A DNA stretch of 64,000 nucleotides from an uncultured Clostridia bacterium (lineage in GTDB: Bacteria > Bacillota > Clostridia > Oscillospirales > Ruminococcaceae). Where the stretch lies: assembly GCA_947589215.1 (NCBI GenBank), contig CANQCL010000001.1:124001-188000 (forward strand), given 5' to 3'. Each line of letters opens with the position of its first letter. Positions within the stretch are counted from its first letter, which is position 1. A model generated the notes under the pieces. The model was not told where the DNA came from. It saw only the letters and a list, made by a program, of their open reading frames with translations, and made no database searches. The translations under genes and the position numbers were made by a program. This document shows positions 47,720 to 56,146 of the stretch, one piece after another.

Positions 47720-48048
47720 TAAAAATTCCTCCAGTGCATTTGATATTGTATGGTAATTAATATCAACGTTAATTAAATTTCCTATAATTATTATATCCTT
47801 GGGAAAATATCAAATACAATAACAAAGAAATTACATTTTTCATCAAAATAATTACAACAGCAACAAAATAATTACAATTACAAAATTAATCCGGATACCA
47901 TTTTGATATCCGGATTTTTTTGTTTTTTATTTATCAAGCCTTTGATGCTCGCTGTTGCTTCCCATTTTCTCTTATGTAAAGTAAATCCTGCCGTTGTACA
48001 AAATAAACACATTGTGCTAACTTTCCAAATGCAGAGAGCGTGCAGGGC
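47720..48048. other. Gene-free stretch: direct repeats, hairpin and repeat fragment
   Basis: No ORF is supported. It holds three spaced AATTACA-containing direct repeats (47831-47880: CAAAATAATTACA twice), a perfect hairpin AATCCGGATACC...GATATCCGGATT (47888-47916) with a plus-strand T run, and from about 47975 a fragment of the composite repeat (AAATCCTGCCGTTGTACAAA, GCAGAGAGCGTGCAGGGCTC) that runs into the ung stop codon. Confidence 0.65.
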
Positions 48049-48714
48049 TCAGACCTGCCAGTTAATAGGCTCTTGACCTGTTGAGATCAAAAACTGATTG
48101 ACCTTTGAAAAATGCCTGCACCCGAAAAAGCCGTTAAACGCAGAAAGCGGACTCGGGTGTGCGGCTTCAAAAATTCTATGTACAGGGTTAGTGATAAGAG
48201 CTTTCTTTGCTCGGGCGTTTCCGCCCCAGAGAATAAACGCAATAGGCTTATTGCGCTGATTTAACTTTCTTACAACCTCGTCGGTTAGGATTTCCCAGCC
48301 CATACCTTTGTGGCTGTTTGCCTGACCTTCCCGAACAGTAAGTACCGTGTTCATAAGCAATACCCCCTGCTTTGCCCAAGAGGTAAGCGTTCCGTTTTTA
48401 GGCAGAGTACAGCCTAAATCGTCATTGAGCTCTTTAAAAATGTTTTTAAGCGACGGCGGAAAAGGTACTCCCTCCTTTACCGAGAAACAAAGCCCGTGAG
48501 CCTGTCCTGCGCCGTGATAAGGGTCCTGACCTAAGATAACCGCCTTGACATCGCTGTATGATGTGTATTTAAGTGCGTTGAAAATATCGTACATATCAGG
48601 ATAGATAGTTCGTGTCGCGTACTCACGCTTTAAAAACTCTCTGAGCTTTAGATAGTATTCTTTTTTAAATTCGTCCTTGAGAATTTCATCCCATTCGTTT
48701 CCTATGTTTACCAT
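48049..48714 (-). CDS. ung: Uracil-DNA glycosylase, family 1
   Basis: 221 residues: VILGQDPYHGAGQAHGLCFS (catalytic Asp in GQDPYH, about 63-68), LLMNTVLTVREGQANSHKGM, IAFILWGGNARAKK and AHPSPLSAFNGFFGCRHFSK (catalytic His). Removes uracil from DNA. The last codons (WQV-stop) fall in the repeat hairpin CAGGTCTGAGCCCTG, the counterpart of the typA end. Confidence 0.97.
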   Translation of the reverse strand: MVNIGNEWDEILKDEFKKEYYLKLREFLKREYATRTIYPDMYDIFNALKYTSYSDVKAVILGQDPYHGAGQAHGLCFSVKEGVPFPPSLKNIFKELNDDLGCTLPKNGTLTSWAKQGVLLMNTVLTVREGQANSHKGMGWEILTDEVVRKLNQRNKPIAFILWGGNARAKKALITNPVHRIFEAAHPSPLSAFNGFFGCRHFSKVNQFLISTGQEPINWQV

Positions 48715-48725
48715 TATGCCCTCCG

Positions 48726-48845
48726 TTACATTGAGCCTACTGCGCCCTGATATACTGCTGCGGCAACTATTCCAATAACCATAACAGCCACCACAGCAAG
48801 CACTATGATTCGCATTATAAGGCTTTTCTTTTCGTTGTTTTTCAT
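48726..48845 (-). CDS. 39-residue single-pass membrane peptide
   Basis: MKNNEKKSLIMRIIVLAVVA followed by VMVIGIVAAAVYQGAVGSM. Basic N-terminus, one membrane helix and a short outside tail, with a strong RBS (GGAGG 7 nt upstream). The layout is like the conserved small membrane proteins (DUF4044/Prli42-like) of Firmicutes, but the match is by layout only. It sits 32 bp after the 326-residue coiled-coil gene and 11 bp before ung, so is probably cotranscribed. Confidence 0.68.
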   Translation of the reverse strand: MKNNEKKSLIMRIIVLAVVAVMVIGIVAAAVYQGAVGSM

Positions 48846-48877
48846 AAGTTTCCTCCGTACTTCTGCTGAAATTTTTA

Positions 48878-49858
48878 CTATTTATTTTTGTCAGACTTGT
48901 CAGCTTGCATTGTATTTTTCTTTATATCATCAGCCATAGCCTTAAATATCTCATAAGCCTTGTCGTAATTTTTTTGCATATCGTCCTTACTGTCTTTAAG
49001 AGTTTTGATAGGCGCTCTCATTCCAAGATAAATATTCTGCGGATAGTTCGTGTGATACTTGAAAACGTCCTCGATATAACTGCCTTTAAGGGAAAGCCCT
49101 TTGTTTGTCACAAATTCGTTGTCTGCAAAGTCAGCCGACACATCTGACAGCAGGTTATCGCTTTCGTTATCGCTGTAAATATCAGCGTCGGTTTTATCGT
49201 CGGTCAGAATAAATATTATCTCGCCCGTCTGCATATTAGCAAGGTAAACCTCCTGATACTGCTGTATCTGAACGTAATCATCAGTGTCCTCTGTAAGAGG
49301 TGCTGAAAGTATCTGAACATTGACCTCACCGTCGCCGTTTATGTCAGGGCAGAACCTCTCAAAATAATCCGCAACCTCCTCAGTTCGGTTTACAAGACCG
49401 TTGTTTACCGTCATCATAACTTTAATGTCAGGCTTTACTCTTGAAAGGCTGTCGTAGGTTATATAAGATACAACGGCAATAGCAAAAACAACTAAGATTA
49501 TAATGATTTTATTGTGCCACCAAAAGTTTTTAAGCCACTCTTTCTTGCTTAGTTTAATTACCTCAGGCGCTTCTTCTTTAATAATATCGCTCTCGTCTAT
49601 CACTCCGCTTTTTAGCTTGACCAGCTCGATTTTTTCATTGTCAAGCTGTTTTTCATAGTCTCTGCGCTCCTGCTCTTTGCGCTCGTTATACTCCGTTAGC
49701 TCTTTTTGATAACGCTCATAAGCCTTTTTCTCGTCCTCAAAACGCTTGCGCTCATAATCAAAATCGTCATCAGGAATAAGGTTTTTTTCTCTGATAGAGT
49801 CTATCTTTTCTGCTTTTTCTCGGTTTTTATCGTCTAAGCTTTTATCCACCCTTTTCAC
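48878..49858 (-). CDS. Coiled-coil single-pass membrane protein of unknown function
   Basis: 326 residues. The first 100 form a highly charged cytosolic coiled coil (ERKRFEDEKKAYERYQKELT, EYNERKEQERRDYEKQLDNE), then a membrane helix (about 117-137, IIIILVVFAIAVVSYITYDS) and an extracytoplasmic domain (DIKVMMTVNNGLVNRTEEVA; IIFILTDDKTDADIYSD). No recognised family. Head of a small minus-strand unit with the 39-residue peptide and ung; divergent from folC. Confidence 0.6.
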   Translation of the reverse strand: MKRVDKSLDDKNREKAEKIDSIREKNLIPDDDFDYERKRFEDEKKAYERYQKELTEYNERKEQERRDYEKQLDNEKIELVKLKSGVIDESDIIKEEAPEVIKLSKKEWLKNFWWHNKIIIILVVFAIAVVSYITYDSLSRVKPDIKVMMTVNNGLVNRTEEVADYFERFCPDINGDGEVNVQILSAPLTEDTDDYVQIQQYQEVYLANMQTGEIIFILTDDKTDADIYSDNESDNLLSDVSADFADNEFVTNKGLSLKGSYIEDVFKYHTNYPQNIYLGMRAPIKTLKDSKDDMQKNYDKAYEIFKAMADDIKKNTMQADKSDKNK

Positions 49859-50018
49859 TTCCTTTCAAAGTAAATCTAATACACATTAAAAGTAGTATAC
49901 CGCCTAATTATGAACTGGTGATTAATTTTAAGCTTAATAGTCAGGTATTTTTAAATTAAGGTGCAAAAAGCCATAAGCCGTGATATAATATTATAATACT
50001 TTACTTTGGAGAAATACA

Positions 50019-51332
50019 ATGTTTAAAATTAGTGACTTTAATTATGATAAGGCTATGGATTTTATAATGGGCTTTTCACGTCTCGGGAAAAAGGTAACCG
50101 ACCTCTCAAGAGTGCAAAGGCTTCTTGATTTAATTGATGATCCGCAGAATGACCTTGAGTTTATACACATAGCCGGCACAAACGGAAAAGGTTCAGCAGC
50201 AGAAATGATAAGCGAAATTCTATACAGTGCCGGAGTAAAAACAGGCACTTTCACATCGCCTTATATTGTTGAATTCCGTGACAGAATACGTTTTATGGGA
50301 AAGGTTATACCAAAAAAAGAGCTTACTGACATATGCTCTTACATTAGATCACGGCTTGAAGAATTAGATGACGCAAAGGACTTCTCCGGCTTTGAGATAA
50401 CTATGGCTATCGCTCTGTTATATTTCAAAAAAGCAGGCTGCGATGCAGTTGTCTTTGAAACGGGGTTAGGAGGTCTTTTAGACTGCACTAATGTTATAAA
50501 AAGACCCCTTGTATCTGTTATAACATCTATCTCTCACGACCACACTTCCATTTTGGGCAAGACCATTCGTGAAATCACAGCGCAGAAGGCAGGCATAATA
50601 AAAGACGGCTGCCCTGTTGTGTTGTCAATTAATAATCCCGATGAAGCCGTAGATGTAGTTTCAAAAACCACAAAAGAAAAAGGTTCAACACTCATTATAC
50701 CGGACAAATCAAATCTGACCATTAAAAGCACTCGGCTCGGTGATACTTCATTTGAATACAAAGGTATTCGATATTCTCTTTCAATGAGCGGAGAACATCA
50801 AATCACAAATGCGCTTTCTGCTATTGAAACGGCTTGCCTGCTCAAAAATCGGTTTAAAATAACAGAGCAGAACATTCAAACGGGGCTAAAAAAGGCTTTT
50901 GTTACAGGCAGAACCGAAGTTTTAGCATCGCCGTTAAAAGGTGAGAGCCATTACGTTATTTTAGACGGCAGTCATAACGACGGCGGAGTGGAAGCACTTG
51001 CAAATATTCTAAGTGAAATCCCAAAGCCTGTTACCGCAATTGTCGGCTCGCTTAAACGCAAGAACGTCAGAGACTCTCTGACAAAGCTGTTTGACAGTGT
51101 AGATAAAATCATCTGCGTTGACGACTTCACAACAGACACAATGCCGAAGCAGGAGCTTTGCGGTATTTTAAACGAGGAGTACGCAAAGAGTAATGTTGAT
51201 AAAGGCAAAAAAATAATTGCCTGCTGCGGAGAGGATACAATATCCGAATACAAAAAGGCAATGAATGGCGAATATAATAACACCGTTATCTGCGGAACGC
51301 TTTACTTAGTTTCCTATATTAAAAATTTATAA
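50019..51332 (+). CDS. folC: Folylpolyglutamate/dihydrofolate synthase
   Basis: 437 residues. Mur-ligase fold: HIAGTNGKGSAAEMISEILY (ATP loop, about 49-68), TFTSPYIVEFRDRI, VVFETGLGGLLDCTNVI, SHDHTSILG and LDGSHNDGGVEAL in the C-terminal domain. Adds glutamates to folates, and in many bacteria also makes dihydrofolate. RBS TGGAG. Ends in a bidirectional terminator shared with the kinase gene. Confidence 0.95.
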   Translation: MFKISDFNYDKAMDFIMGFSRLGKKVTDLSRVQRLLDLIDDPQNDLEFIHIAGTNGKGSAAEMISEILYSAGVKTGTFTSPYIVEFRDRIRFMGKVIPKKELTDICSYIRSRLEELDDAKDFSGFEITMAIALLYFKKAGCDAVVFETGLGGLLDCTNVIKRPLVSVITSISHDHTSILGKTIREITAQKAGIIKDGCPVVLSINNPDEAVDVVSKTTKEKGSTLIIPDKSNLTIKSTRLGDTSFEYKGIRYSLSMSGEHQITNALSAIETACLLKNRFKITEQNIQTGLKKAFVTGRTEVLASPLKGESHYVILDGSHNDGGVEALANILSEIPKPVTAIVGSLKRKNVRDSLTKLFDSVDKIICVDDFTTDTMPKQELCGILNEEYAKSNVDKGKKIIACCGEDTISEYKKAMNGEYNNTVICGTLYLVSYIKNL

Positions 51333-51340
51333 ATTTATAC

Positions 51341-51380
51341 AAAAGCGGGCTGACGAAATTATCGTCAGCCCTTTATTTTT
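51341..51380. terminator. Bidirectional terminator between folC and the kinase gene
   Basis: GGGCTGACGA (51347-51356) pairs with TCGTCAGCCC (51362-51371); A and T runs flank both sides. Confidence 0.85.
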
Positions 51381-52014
51381 ATGACTGTTTGTCAAGATAC
51401 TTTTCTCTTACGTTAATATAAGTTACCATAAGGTCAACCGCTCCCTCTATACCTATTTGCGAAGAGTTAATGCAAAGGTCATAATTCCTTGCTTCTCCCC
51501 ACTTCATATCAGAATAATAGTTATAATAGTTTGCTCTGTTTTTATCCGTCTTTTTGATGAAATCACGAACCTTATCCTTTTCTATGTCATAACGCTCAAG
51601 AATTCTCTTTTTCTTGTTCGCAAGATCTGCATTGATGAAAAAGTTTATGACATTTTTGTGATCTTTTAAAACATAGTCCGCACATCTTCCAACAATTACA
51701 CAAGGACCCTTCTCGGCTATTTTCTTTATCGTTTCAAACTGCGCCAGAAAAAGCTTGTGGTTAAGCGGCATATTCGGATGTATTTTACCATCGGAGCTAA
51801 TCGGATAGGTTCCCATAACTAATGAATAAAGAAGGCTGTTTGAATGTGACTCGTCGTTTCTGTAAAAAAGCTCCTCACAAATTCCGCTTTCCTTTGACGC
51901 CATCTCCAGCAGCTCTTTATCATAAAACGGAATGTTAAGCTTCTTTGCTAACTTTTCTCCTATTTCACGTCCTCCGCTGCCAAACTCTCTGCTGATTGTA
52001 ATAATTGATTTCAC
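51379..52014 (-). CDS. Cytidylate kinase-like family protein
   Basis: 211 residues. P-loop variant at the N-terminus, ITISREFGSGGREIGEKLAK, then PFYDKELLEMASKESGI, CVIVGRCADYVLKDHKNVIN and a helical lid (KKRILERYDIEKDKVRDFIK). It belongs to the cytidylate-kinase-like (AAA_26) family widespread in clostridia, distinct from true Cmk; the substrate is not established. RBS AGGAGG. Confidence 0.9.
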   Translation of the reverse strand: MKSIITISREFGSGGREIGEKLAKKLNIPFYDKELLEMASKESGICEELFYRNDESHSNSLLYSLVMGTYPISSDGKIHPNMPLNHKLFLAQFETIKKIAEKGPCVIVGRCADYVLKDHKNVINFFINADLANKKKRILERYDIEKDKVRDFIKKTDKNRANYYNYYSDMKWGEARNYDLCINSSQIGIEGAVDLMVTYINVREKYLDKQS

Positions 52015-52204
52015 AACAAAAACCTCCTTTCAGTGTTTACTATGTTTTGTTGTATTTTTAGTATAACATACTTTATTATACTTTTCACTGATTTTTTTAT
52101 ACAATTTTATGCAATATTCTTTGTGCAATAAGTCAATATGATTTTTGAATACATCTGCTTCTAATGGATAAAATATATGTAATTAAAACATAAAGAAAGG
52201 AGTA

Positions 52205-52678
52205 ATGCTCCCACAGAGCATAAAAATCAATATGAAAATAAGTCAATCACAGTACAGTGAATTGTATAAAGAAGCGTCAATGGGAACAAAATCGTGGATA
52301 ACCATTCCAAAAGCATTTGTAATAGGCGGTCTTATTTGCACGTTGGGCGAAGCTTTGCTTAATCTCTATGAGTATTTCGGTCTTAGTAAAGATAACACTG
52401 CAATGCTGACTTCAATAACACTAATATTTTTATCGGCATTATTCACAGGGTTGGGTCTTTACCAAAAGCTTGCTAAACACGGCGGCGCAGGTACACTCGT
52501 ACCGATAACTGGCTTTGCAAACTCTGTTGTCGCTCCTGCTATCGAGTTCAAAACTGAGGGAATGATTTTAGGTCTCGGAGCAAAAATATTCATTATCTCG
52601 GGACCTGTTATCTTATACGGTACATTGGCGTCGATGGTTTACGGACTGATATATTATATATGCACAAGGCTATTCTAA
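52205..52678 (+). CDS. spoVAC: Stage V sporulation protein AC
   Basis: 157 residues. About four to five membrane helices; conserved KAFVIGGLICTLGEALLNLY, LTGLGLYQKLAKHGGAGTLV and ITGFANSVVAPAIEFKTEGM match SpoVAC (and its paralogue SpoVAE), part of the channel that moves dipicolinic acid into and out of spores. The start is uncertain: ATG 52205 lies only 2 nt after AAAGGAG, while ATG 52232 has no site. spoVAD and a second spoVA gene are not adjacent. Confidence 0.9.
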   Translation: MLPQSIKINMKISQSQYSELYKEASMGTKSWITIPKAFVIGGLICTLGEALLNLYEYFGLSKDNTAMLTSITLIFLSALFTGLGLYQKLAKHGGAGTLVPITGFANSVVAPAIEFKTEGMILGLGAKIFIISGPVILYGTLASMVYGLIYYICTRLF

Positions 52679-52683
52679 ATCAA

Positions 52684-52722
52684 AACGGCAGACTTGTTCT
52701 TAACAAGCTTGCCGCTTTTTTT
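52684..52722 (+). terminator. Terminator after spoVAC
   Basis: CGGCAGACTTGTT (52686-52698) and AACAAGCTTGCCG (52702-52714) form a 13-bp stem with one mismatch; seven T follow. Confidence 0.9.
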
Positions 52723-52770
52723 ACACAAGATGCAAGACGCCGAAACTTATACATTAGGAAAATTTGCAAA

Positions 52771-52806
52771 CTAAAAAAATAACCTCCCGTTTTTAAGGGA
52801 GGTTAT
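52771..52806 (-). terminator. Terminator after secF
   Basis: ATAACCTCCC (52779-52788) and GGGAGGTTAT (52797-52806) with a T run on the minus strand, 8 bp after the secF stop. Confidence 0.85.
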
Positions 52807-52813
52807 ATTCAAA

Positions 52814-53836
52814 TTACTTTTTCTTTTTAGAAGCCGCTGCCTGAGCCATAAGCTTTTTCGCTCTGTGTTCCTGCCAGCACACCCAAAGTGTAGGAGCAAT
52901 ACAGTTTGAAGAATATACTCCGGCGAGCATTCCGATGATAAGTGGGAATGCAAAGCTCAAAATCGATGAAACTCCGGCTACAACACATACTATGCATACA
53001 ACAGCCATTGCCATAATGGTCGTAACGTTTGTATGGATCGAACGTCCGATAGTCTGAGTAACAGACATATTAACAAGCTCGTCAACATCGGCCTTTCTGC
53101 CGTAAATTCTCTTGTTTTCACGGATACGGTCGTATATGATGATGGTAGCGTTGATCGAGTATCCCAGAATTGTCAGTAAAACCGCCATAAAGTTAGCGTC
53201 AATGTCAAAACCGCAGATAACAAAGCATCCGAATACCATTAACATATCGTGAACAAGCGCTACAACTGCCATACATCCGGCTGAAATACCGCCGATTTTT
53301 CTAAATCTGAATCCGATGTATATTATCATTACGATTACTGAGAATATTACCGCAACCAAACACTTGATAAAGAACTCTTTACCGTTTGACGGTGAAACGT
53401 CGTTGGAGCCGTACACCTCAAGGTTGTTGTTCTTTAGCTCGCTTTGAAGTGCGTCTGTAAGCTGAGTCTGTACTGAGTTTGTAAGTCCCTTTTTAGACGC
53501 AAACGAGAGCGTCACCGTTTTAGAGGAGTCAGCCATACTCTCTCCTGTTGTTACAACAGCCTTTTCTCCTATAGAATCGCTTACTACCTTTTCAACCTTC
53601 GACGTGTCTATATCGCCTTCATAAGAATAGGTGATCTCCGTTCCGCCTCTGAACTGGATAGCCAAATTCAGTCTTCCGCAAAGGGCAACTACTATAGAAA
53701 TAACAATAAGTGCTATTGAAATAATGTAGAATATCTTTCTGTGTCCGCAAACGTTAAGAGGCTTTCTTACCTTTGTTTCCTGTACGTTTTCGTTGATTGC
53801 AGCTTCTGCCGCAGTGTTTTTGGTCTTCTTACTCAT
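52814..53836 (-). CDS. secF: Protein translocase subunit SecF
   Basis: 340 residues from the ATG at 53836 (GGAGGTG 5 nt upstream). Six membrane helices. RKIFYIISIALIVISIVVAL, then IQFRGGTEITYSYEGDIDTS in the extracytoplasmic loop; VALVHDMLMVFGCFVICGFD, ILGYSINATIIIYDRIRENK. With SecD it uses the proton or sodium gradient to finish pre-protein release at SecYEG. Overlaps the secD 3' end by 8 bp, so is coupled. Confidence 0.96.
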   Translation of the reverse strand: MSKKTKNTAAEAAINENVQETKVRKPLNVCGHRKIFYIISIALIVISIVVALCGRLNLAIQFRGGTEITYSYEGDIDTSKVEKVVSDSIGEKAVVTTGESMADSSKTVTLSFASKKGLTNSVQTQLTDALQSELKNNNLEVYGSNDVSPSNGKEFFIKCLVAVIFSVIVMIIYIGFRFRKIGGISAGCMAVVALVHDMLMVFGCFVICGFDIDANFMAVLLTILGYSINATIIIYDRIRENKRIYGRKADVDELVNMSVTQTIGRSIHTNVTTIMAMAVVCIVCVVAGVSSILSFAFPLIIGMLAGVYSSNCIAPTLWVCWQEHRAKKLMAQAAASKKKK

Positions 53837-55208
53837 GCTTAGCACCTCCGTAAAGTCTTGGATTTTTGAAGCACTTGAACTTTGAAAGTGACGAAAGCAT
53901 TAATCTTGAAGCGAATATTCCGAATACAAAGTTCAGAATAATTCCGACAAGCAGCGTATAACCGAGTGAATAAATCGTTCCGGCTGTTGAAGCTCCGAAT
54001 GCAAAGAAGATAAAGTTCAGCATCTTTGCGAATAAGCTGTCGGTAGGTCCGAAAGCTCCCATTAATATAACCGCAACAAATACTACCGTGATGTTACTGT
54101 CGAATACGGCAGACCACGCTCTCTTATAGCCGACTTCAATAGCGCCGTTAAGCGTCTTTCCGTTATTTAACTCTTCCTTTATTCTCTCAAATGAAACTAC
54201 GTTAGCGTCAACGCCCATTCCGACAGCAAGTATAATACCCGCAATACCCGGAATTGTAAGCGTGAAGCTTTCAATGCTCGGCAAGAAGCCTGATATAGCC
54301 GCTATCGTGCATACAACTTGTCCTACAAGAGCTATTGATGCAACTGCTCCTGCCAGTTTGTAAATGAAAATCATATACAGGCAAATAAGCGCAAATGCAA
54401 TTACTCCTGCAATGAGCATAGCGTTCAATGCTCCTGTTCCGAGCGTCGGAGAAATAATGTCCGTACTCGTTGCTTCAAGCTTAAACGGAAGTGATCCTGC
54501 ATTGATTTTGTCCGCAAGCGCTTTTGCGCTGTCGTATGTAAAGTCACCCTCGATAATGCACTTTCCGTCTGTTATTGCAGCGTTGACCGATGGAGCAGAT
54601 ATACAATCCTCGTCCATATATATGGAAATGTATCCGCTTCCTGCAAGCTCGGTCGTAGCCTGAGCAAACGCTTCCTTACCTGCGTTATCAAACTCAAGGC
54701 TTACTACATTTTCTGTTGTGTTGTTCTCATTCTGCTGAATGGTTGCCTCTGCCTTTGTAACCTGGTCGCCTGTAAGGATCGTTTCGCCGTTTATATCCTC
54801 CTGACCTTTCTTAAAGCTGAGGATAGCCGTCTCGCCTAATTCTTTTACAGCTGCCTCCGGATCAAAGCTTGTGTCTCCTGCCTGCCACGGGAATTCAACT
54901 ACAACCCTCTTGTTGTTATAGTCAACATAAACCTCGCTGTCAGTAATGTTCAGACTAACAAGTCTTTGCTCAATTACTGATTTGGCTGCGTCCATATTTG
55001 ATTCGGATGCATTATATCCGTCGGCAGGTTCAAAAGTGGCGTTAACTCCGCCCCGAATATCAATTCCCCATCTGATCTCATCTACGCCCTTAATGTACGA
55101 GTTCCTTGTATCGCCGTATTGTGAGTGAATACCGAAAAATGTCAGGTATCCGATCAAAACAATAACCGCCACCACGATAAAGAAAACGGGCTTTTTAACT
55201 TTTCGCAC
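53829..55208 (-). CDS. secD: Protein translocase subunit SecD
   Basis: 459 residues from a GTG start with AGGAGG upstream. Membrane helix (9-28), extracytoplasmic P1-like domain with IRWGIDIRGGVNATFEPADG (D-x-RGG motif), then five helices with GIAGIILAVGMGVDANVVSF and ERIKEELNNGKTLNGAIEVG. Separate SecD and SecF genes, not a fusion. Strong own promoter at 55274-55302. Confidence 0.96.
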   Translation of the reverse strand: MRKVKKPVFFIVVAVIVLIGYLTFFGIHSQYGDTRNSYIKGVDEIRWGIDIRGGVNATFEPADGYNASESNMDAAKSVIEQRLVSLNITDSEVYVDYNNKRVVVEFPWQAGDTSFDPEAAVKELGETAILSFKKGQEDINGETILTGDQVTKAEATIQQNENNTTENVVSLEFDNAGKEAFAQATTELAGSGYISIYMDEDCISAPSVNAAITDGKCIIEGDFTYDSAKALADKINAGSLPFKLEATSTDIISPTLGTGALNAMLIAGVIAFALICLYMIFIYKLAGAVASIALVGQVVCTIAAISGFLPSIESFTLTIPGIAGIILAVGMGVDANVVSFERIKEELNNGKTLNGAIEVGYKRAWSAVFDSNITVVFVAVILMGAFGPTDSLFAKMLNFIFFAFGASTAGTIYSLGYTLLVGIILNFVFGIFASRLMLSSLSKFKCFKNPRLYGGAKHE

Positions 55209-55273
55209 TGTACGTCCTCCTAATATGTTAAATTGAAAATTGCAATCGAAATTGCAAAAATATTCACTAAGTA

Positions 55274-55302
55274 ATTATAACTAATTAATATCGGCTTGTC
55301 AA
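55274..55302 (-). promoter_or_regulatory. secDF promoter
   Basis: Perfect TTGACA (55297-55302) and TATAAT (55274-55279) with 17-bp spacing on the minus strand, about 65 bp upstream of secD. Confidence 0.8.
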
Positions 55303-55332
55303 GTGGTGGAAACAAATAATATTATTATTTTT

Positions 55333-55371
55333 TCCAAAAAAGTCCTATCCCAGTATATGGCATAGGACTTT
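55333..55371 (-). terminator. Terminator after spoVT
   Basis: AAAGTCCTAT (55339-55348) and ATAGGACTTT (55362-55371) form a 10-bp stem, T run on minus. Confidence 0.85.
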
Positions 55372-55437
55372 GATGGATAATTTTCCTTATAAAATCACTT
55401 GAATACGTAAGAATTGATTATGATACAAAGAGTTATG

Positions 55438-55977
55438 TTATTCTTCCATTTGTTTTCCCAAGAACATTGCCGCCGCTTTTGTTAAAATAAGCTTATTCTG
55501 ATCTCCCTTTGCATTGTCGTCTCCCGCAAGAAGAGCTACTGCGCCTGTAACAGTACCTTCTGAAATAATAGGAGATATTGCAAGTGCCTTTTTAGACACT
55601 CCCTCAATAGGCATAACAGGGCTTTCTCCGTCCTCGTAGGTGAACGACTTTCCGCTTTGAAAAAAGTCCTCAAGAGCCTGAGAAACTCTACGTTCAGAAT
55701 ACTCCTTCTTTCCCTGCCCCGACACAGCTACTACATGGTCACGGTCAAACACAACTACAGTTCCTCCGTCAAGCTTGTGAATAACATCGGCAGCCTGTGT
55801 TGCCGTTTCGCTAAGCTCGTGAACGGGCGAATACTTTCTAAAAATTACGTTGCCGTCGTTGTCGGTGTAAATTTCAAGCGGGCTTCCTTCTCTTATTCTC
55901 AATGTTCTTCTTATTTCCTTTGGAATAACTACTCTTCCGAGATCATCAATTCTTCTTACTATTCCGGTAGCTTTCAT
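55438..55977 (-). CDS. spoVT: Stage V sporulation protein T (AbrB-family regulator)
   Basis: 179 residues from the ATG at 55977 (GGAGGGA 6 nt upstream). N-terminal AbrB swapped-hairpin domain KATGIVRRIDDLGRVVIPKE IRRTL, REGSPLEIYTDNDGNVIFRK, and a C-terminal GAF-like domain (TVVVFDRDHVVAVSGQGKKE). SpoVT acts with sigma-G in the forespore of Bacillus; it is conserved in spore formers. Its presence with spoVAC supports spore-forming ancestry. Confidence 0.94.
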   Translation of the reverse strand: MKATGIVRRIDDLGRVVIPKEIRRTLRIREGSPLEIYTDNDGNVIFRKYSPVHELSETATQAADVIHKLDGGTVVVFDRDHVVAVSGQGKKEYSERRVSQALEDFFQSGKSFTYEDGESPVMPIEGVSKKALAISPIISEGTVTGAVALLAGDDNAKGDQNKLILTKAAAMFLGKQMEE

Positions 55978-56102
55978 TTTTATTCCCTCCAAATTATTTT
56001 TTAAGCAATGCAGTAATATTGTTTACACAAAACTAAATTTTATACGATAATTTTAAATATAAAATATATTGTCATTATTTATCAAAATAAATATTTTTTT
56101 AA

Positions 56103-56131
56103 TAAAAAGCCCGAGCTTTTTTGCCCGAGCC
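56103..56131 (-). terminator. Weak terminator after mscL with direct GCCCGAGC repeat
   Basis: AAAAAGC-CCGA-GCTTTTT can fold as a 7-bp hairpin at 56103-56121. The neighbouring GCCCGAGC (56109-56116 and 56123-56130) is a direct, not inverted, repeat, so the stability is modest. Confidence 0.5.
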
Positions 56132-56146
56132 AAATTTTATGTATTA

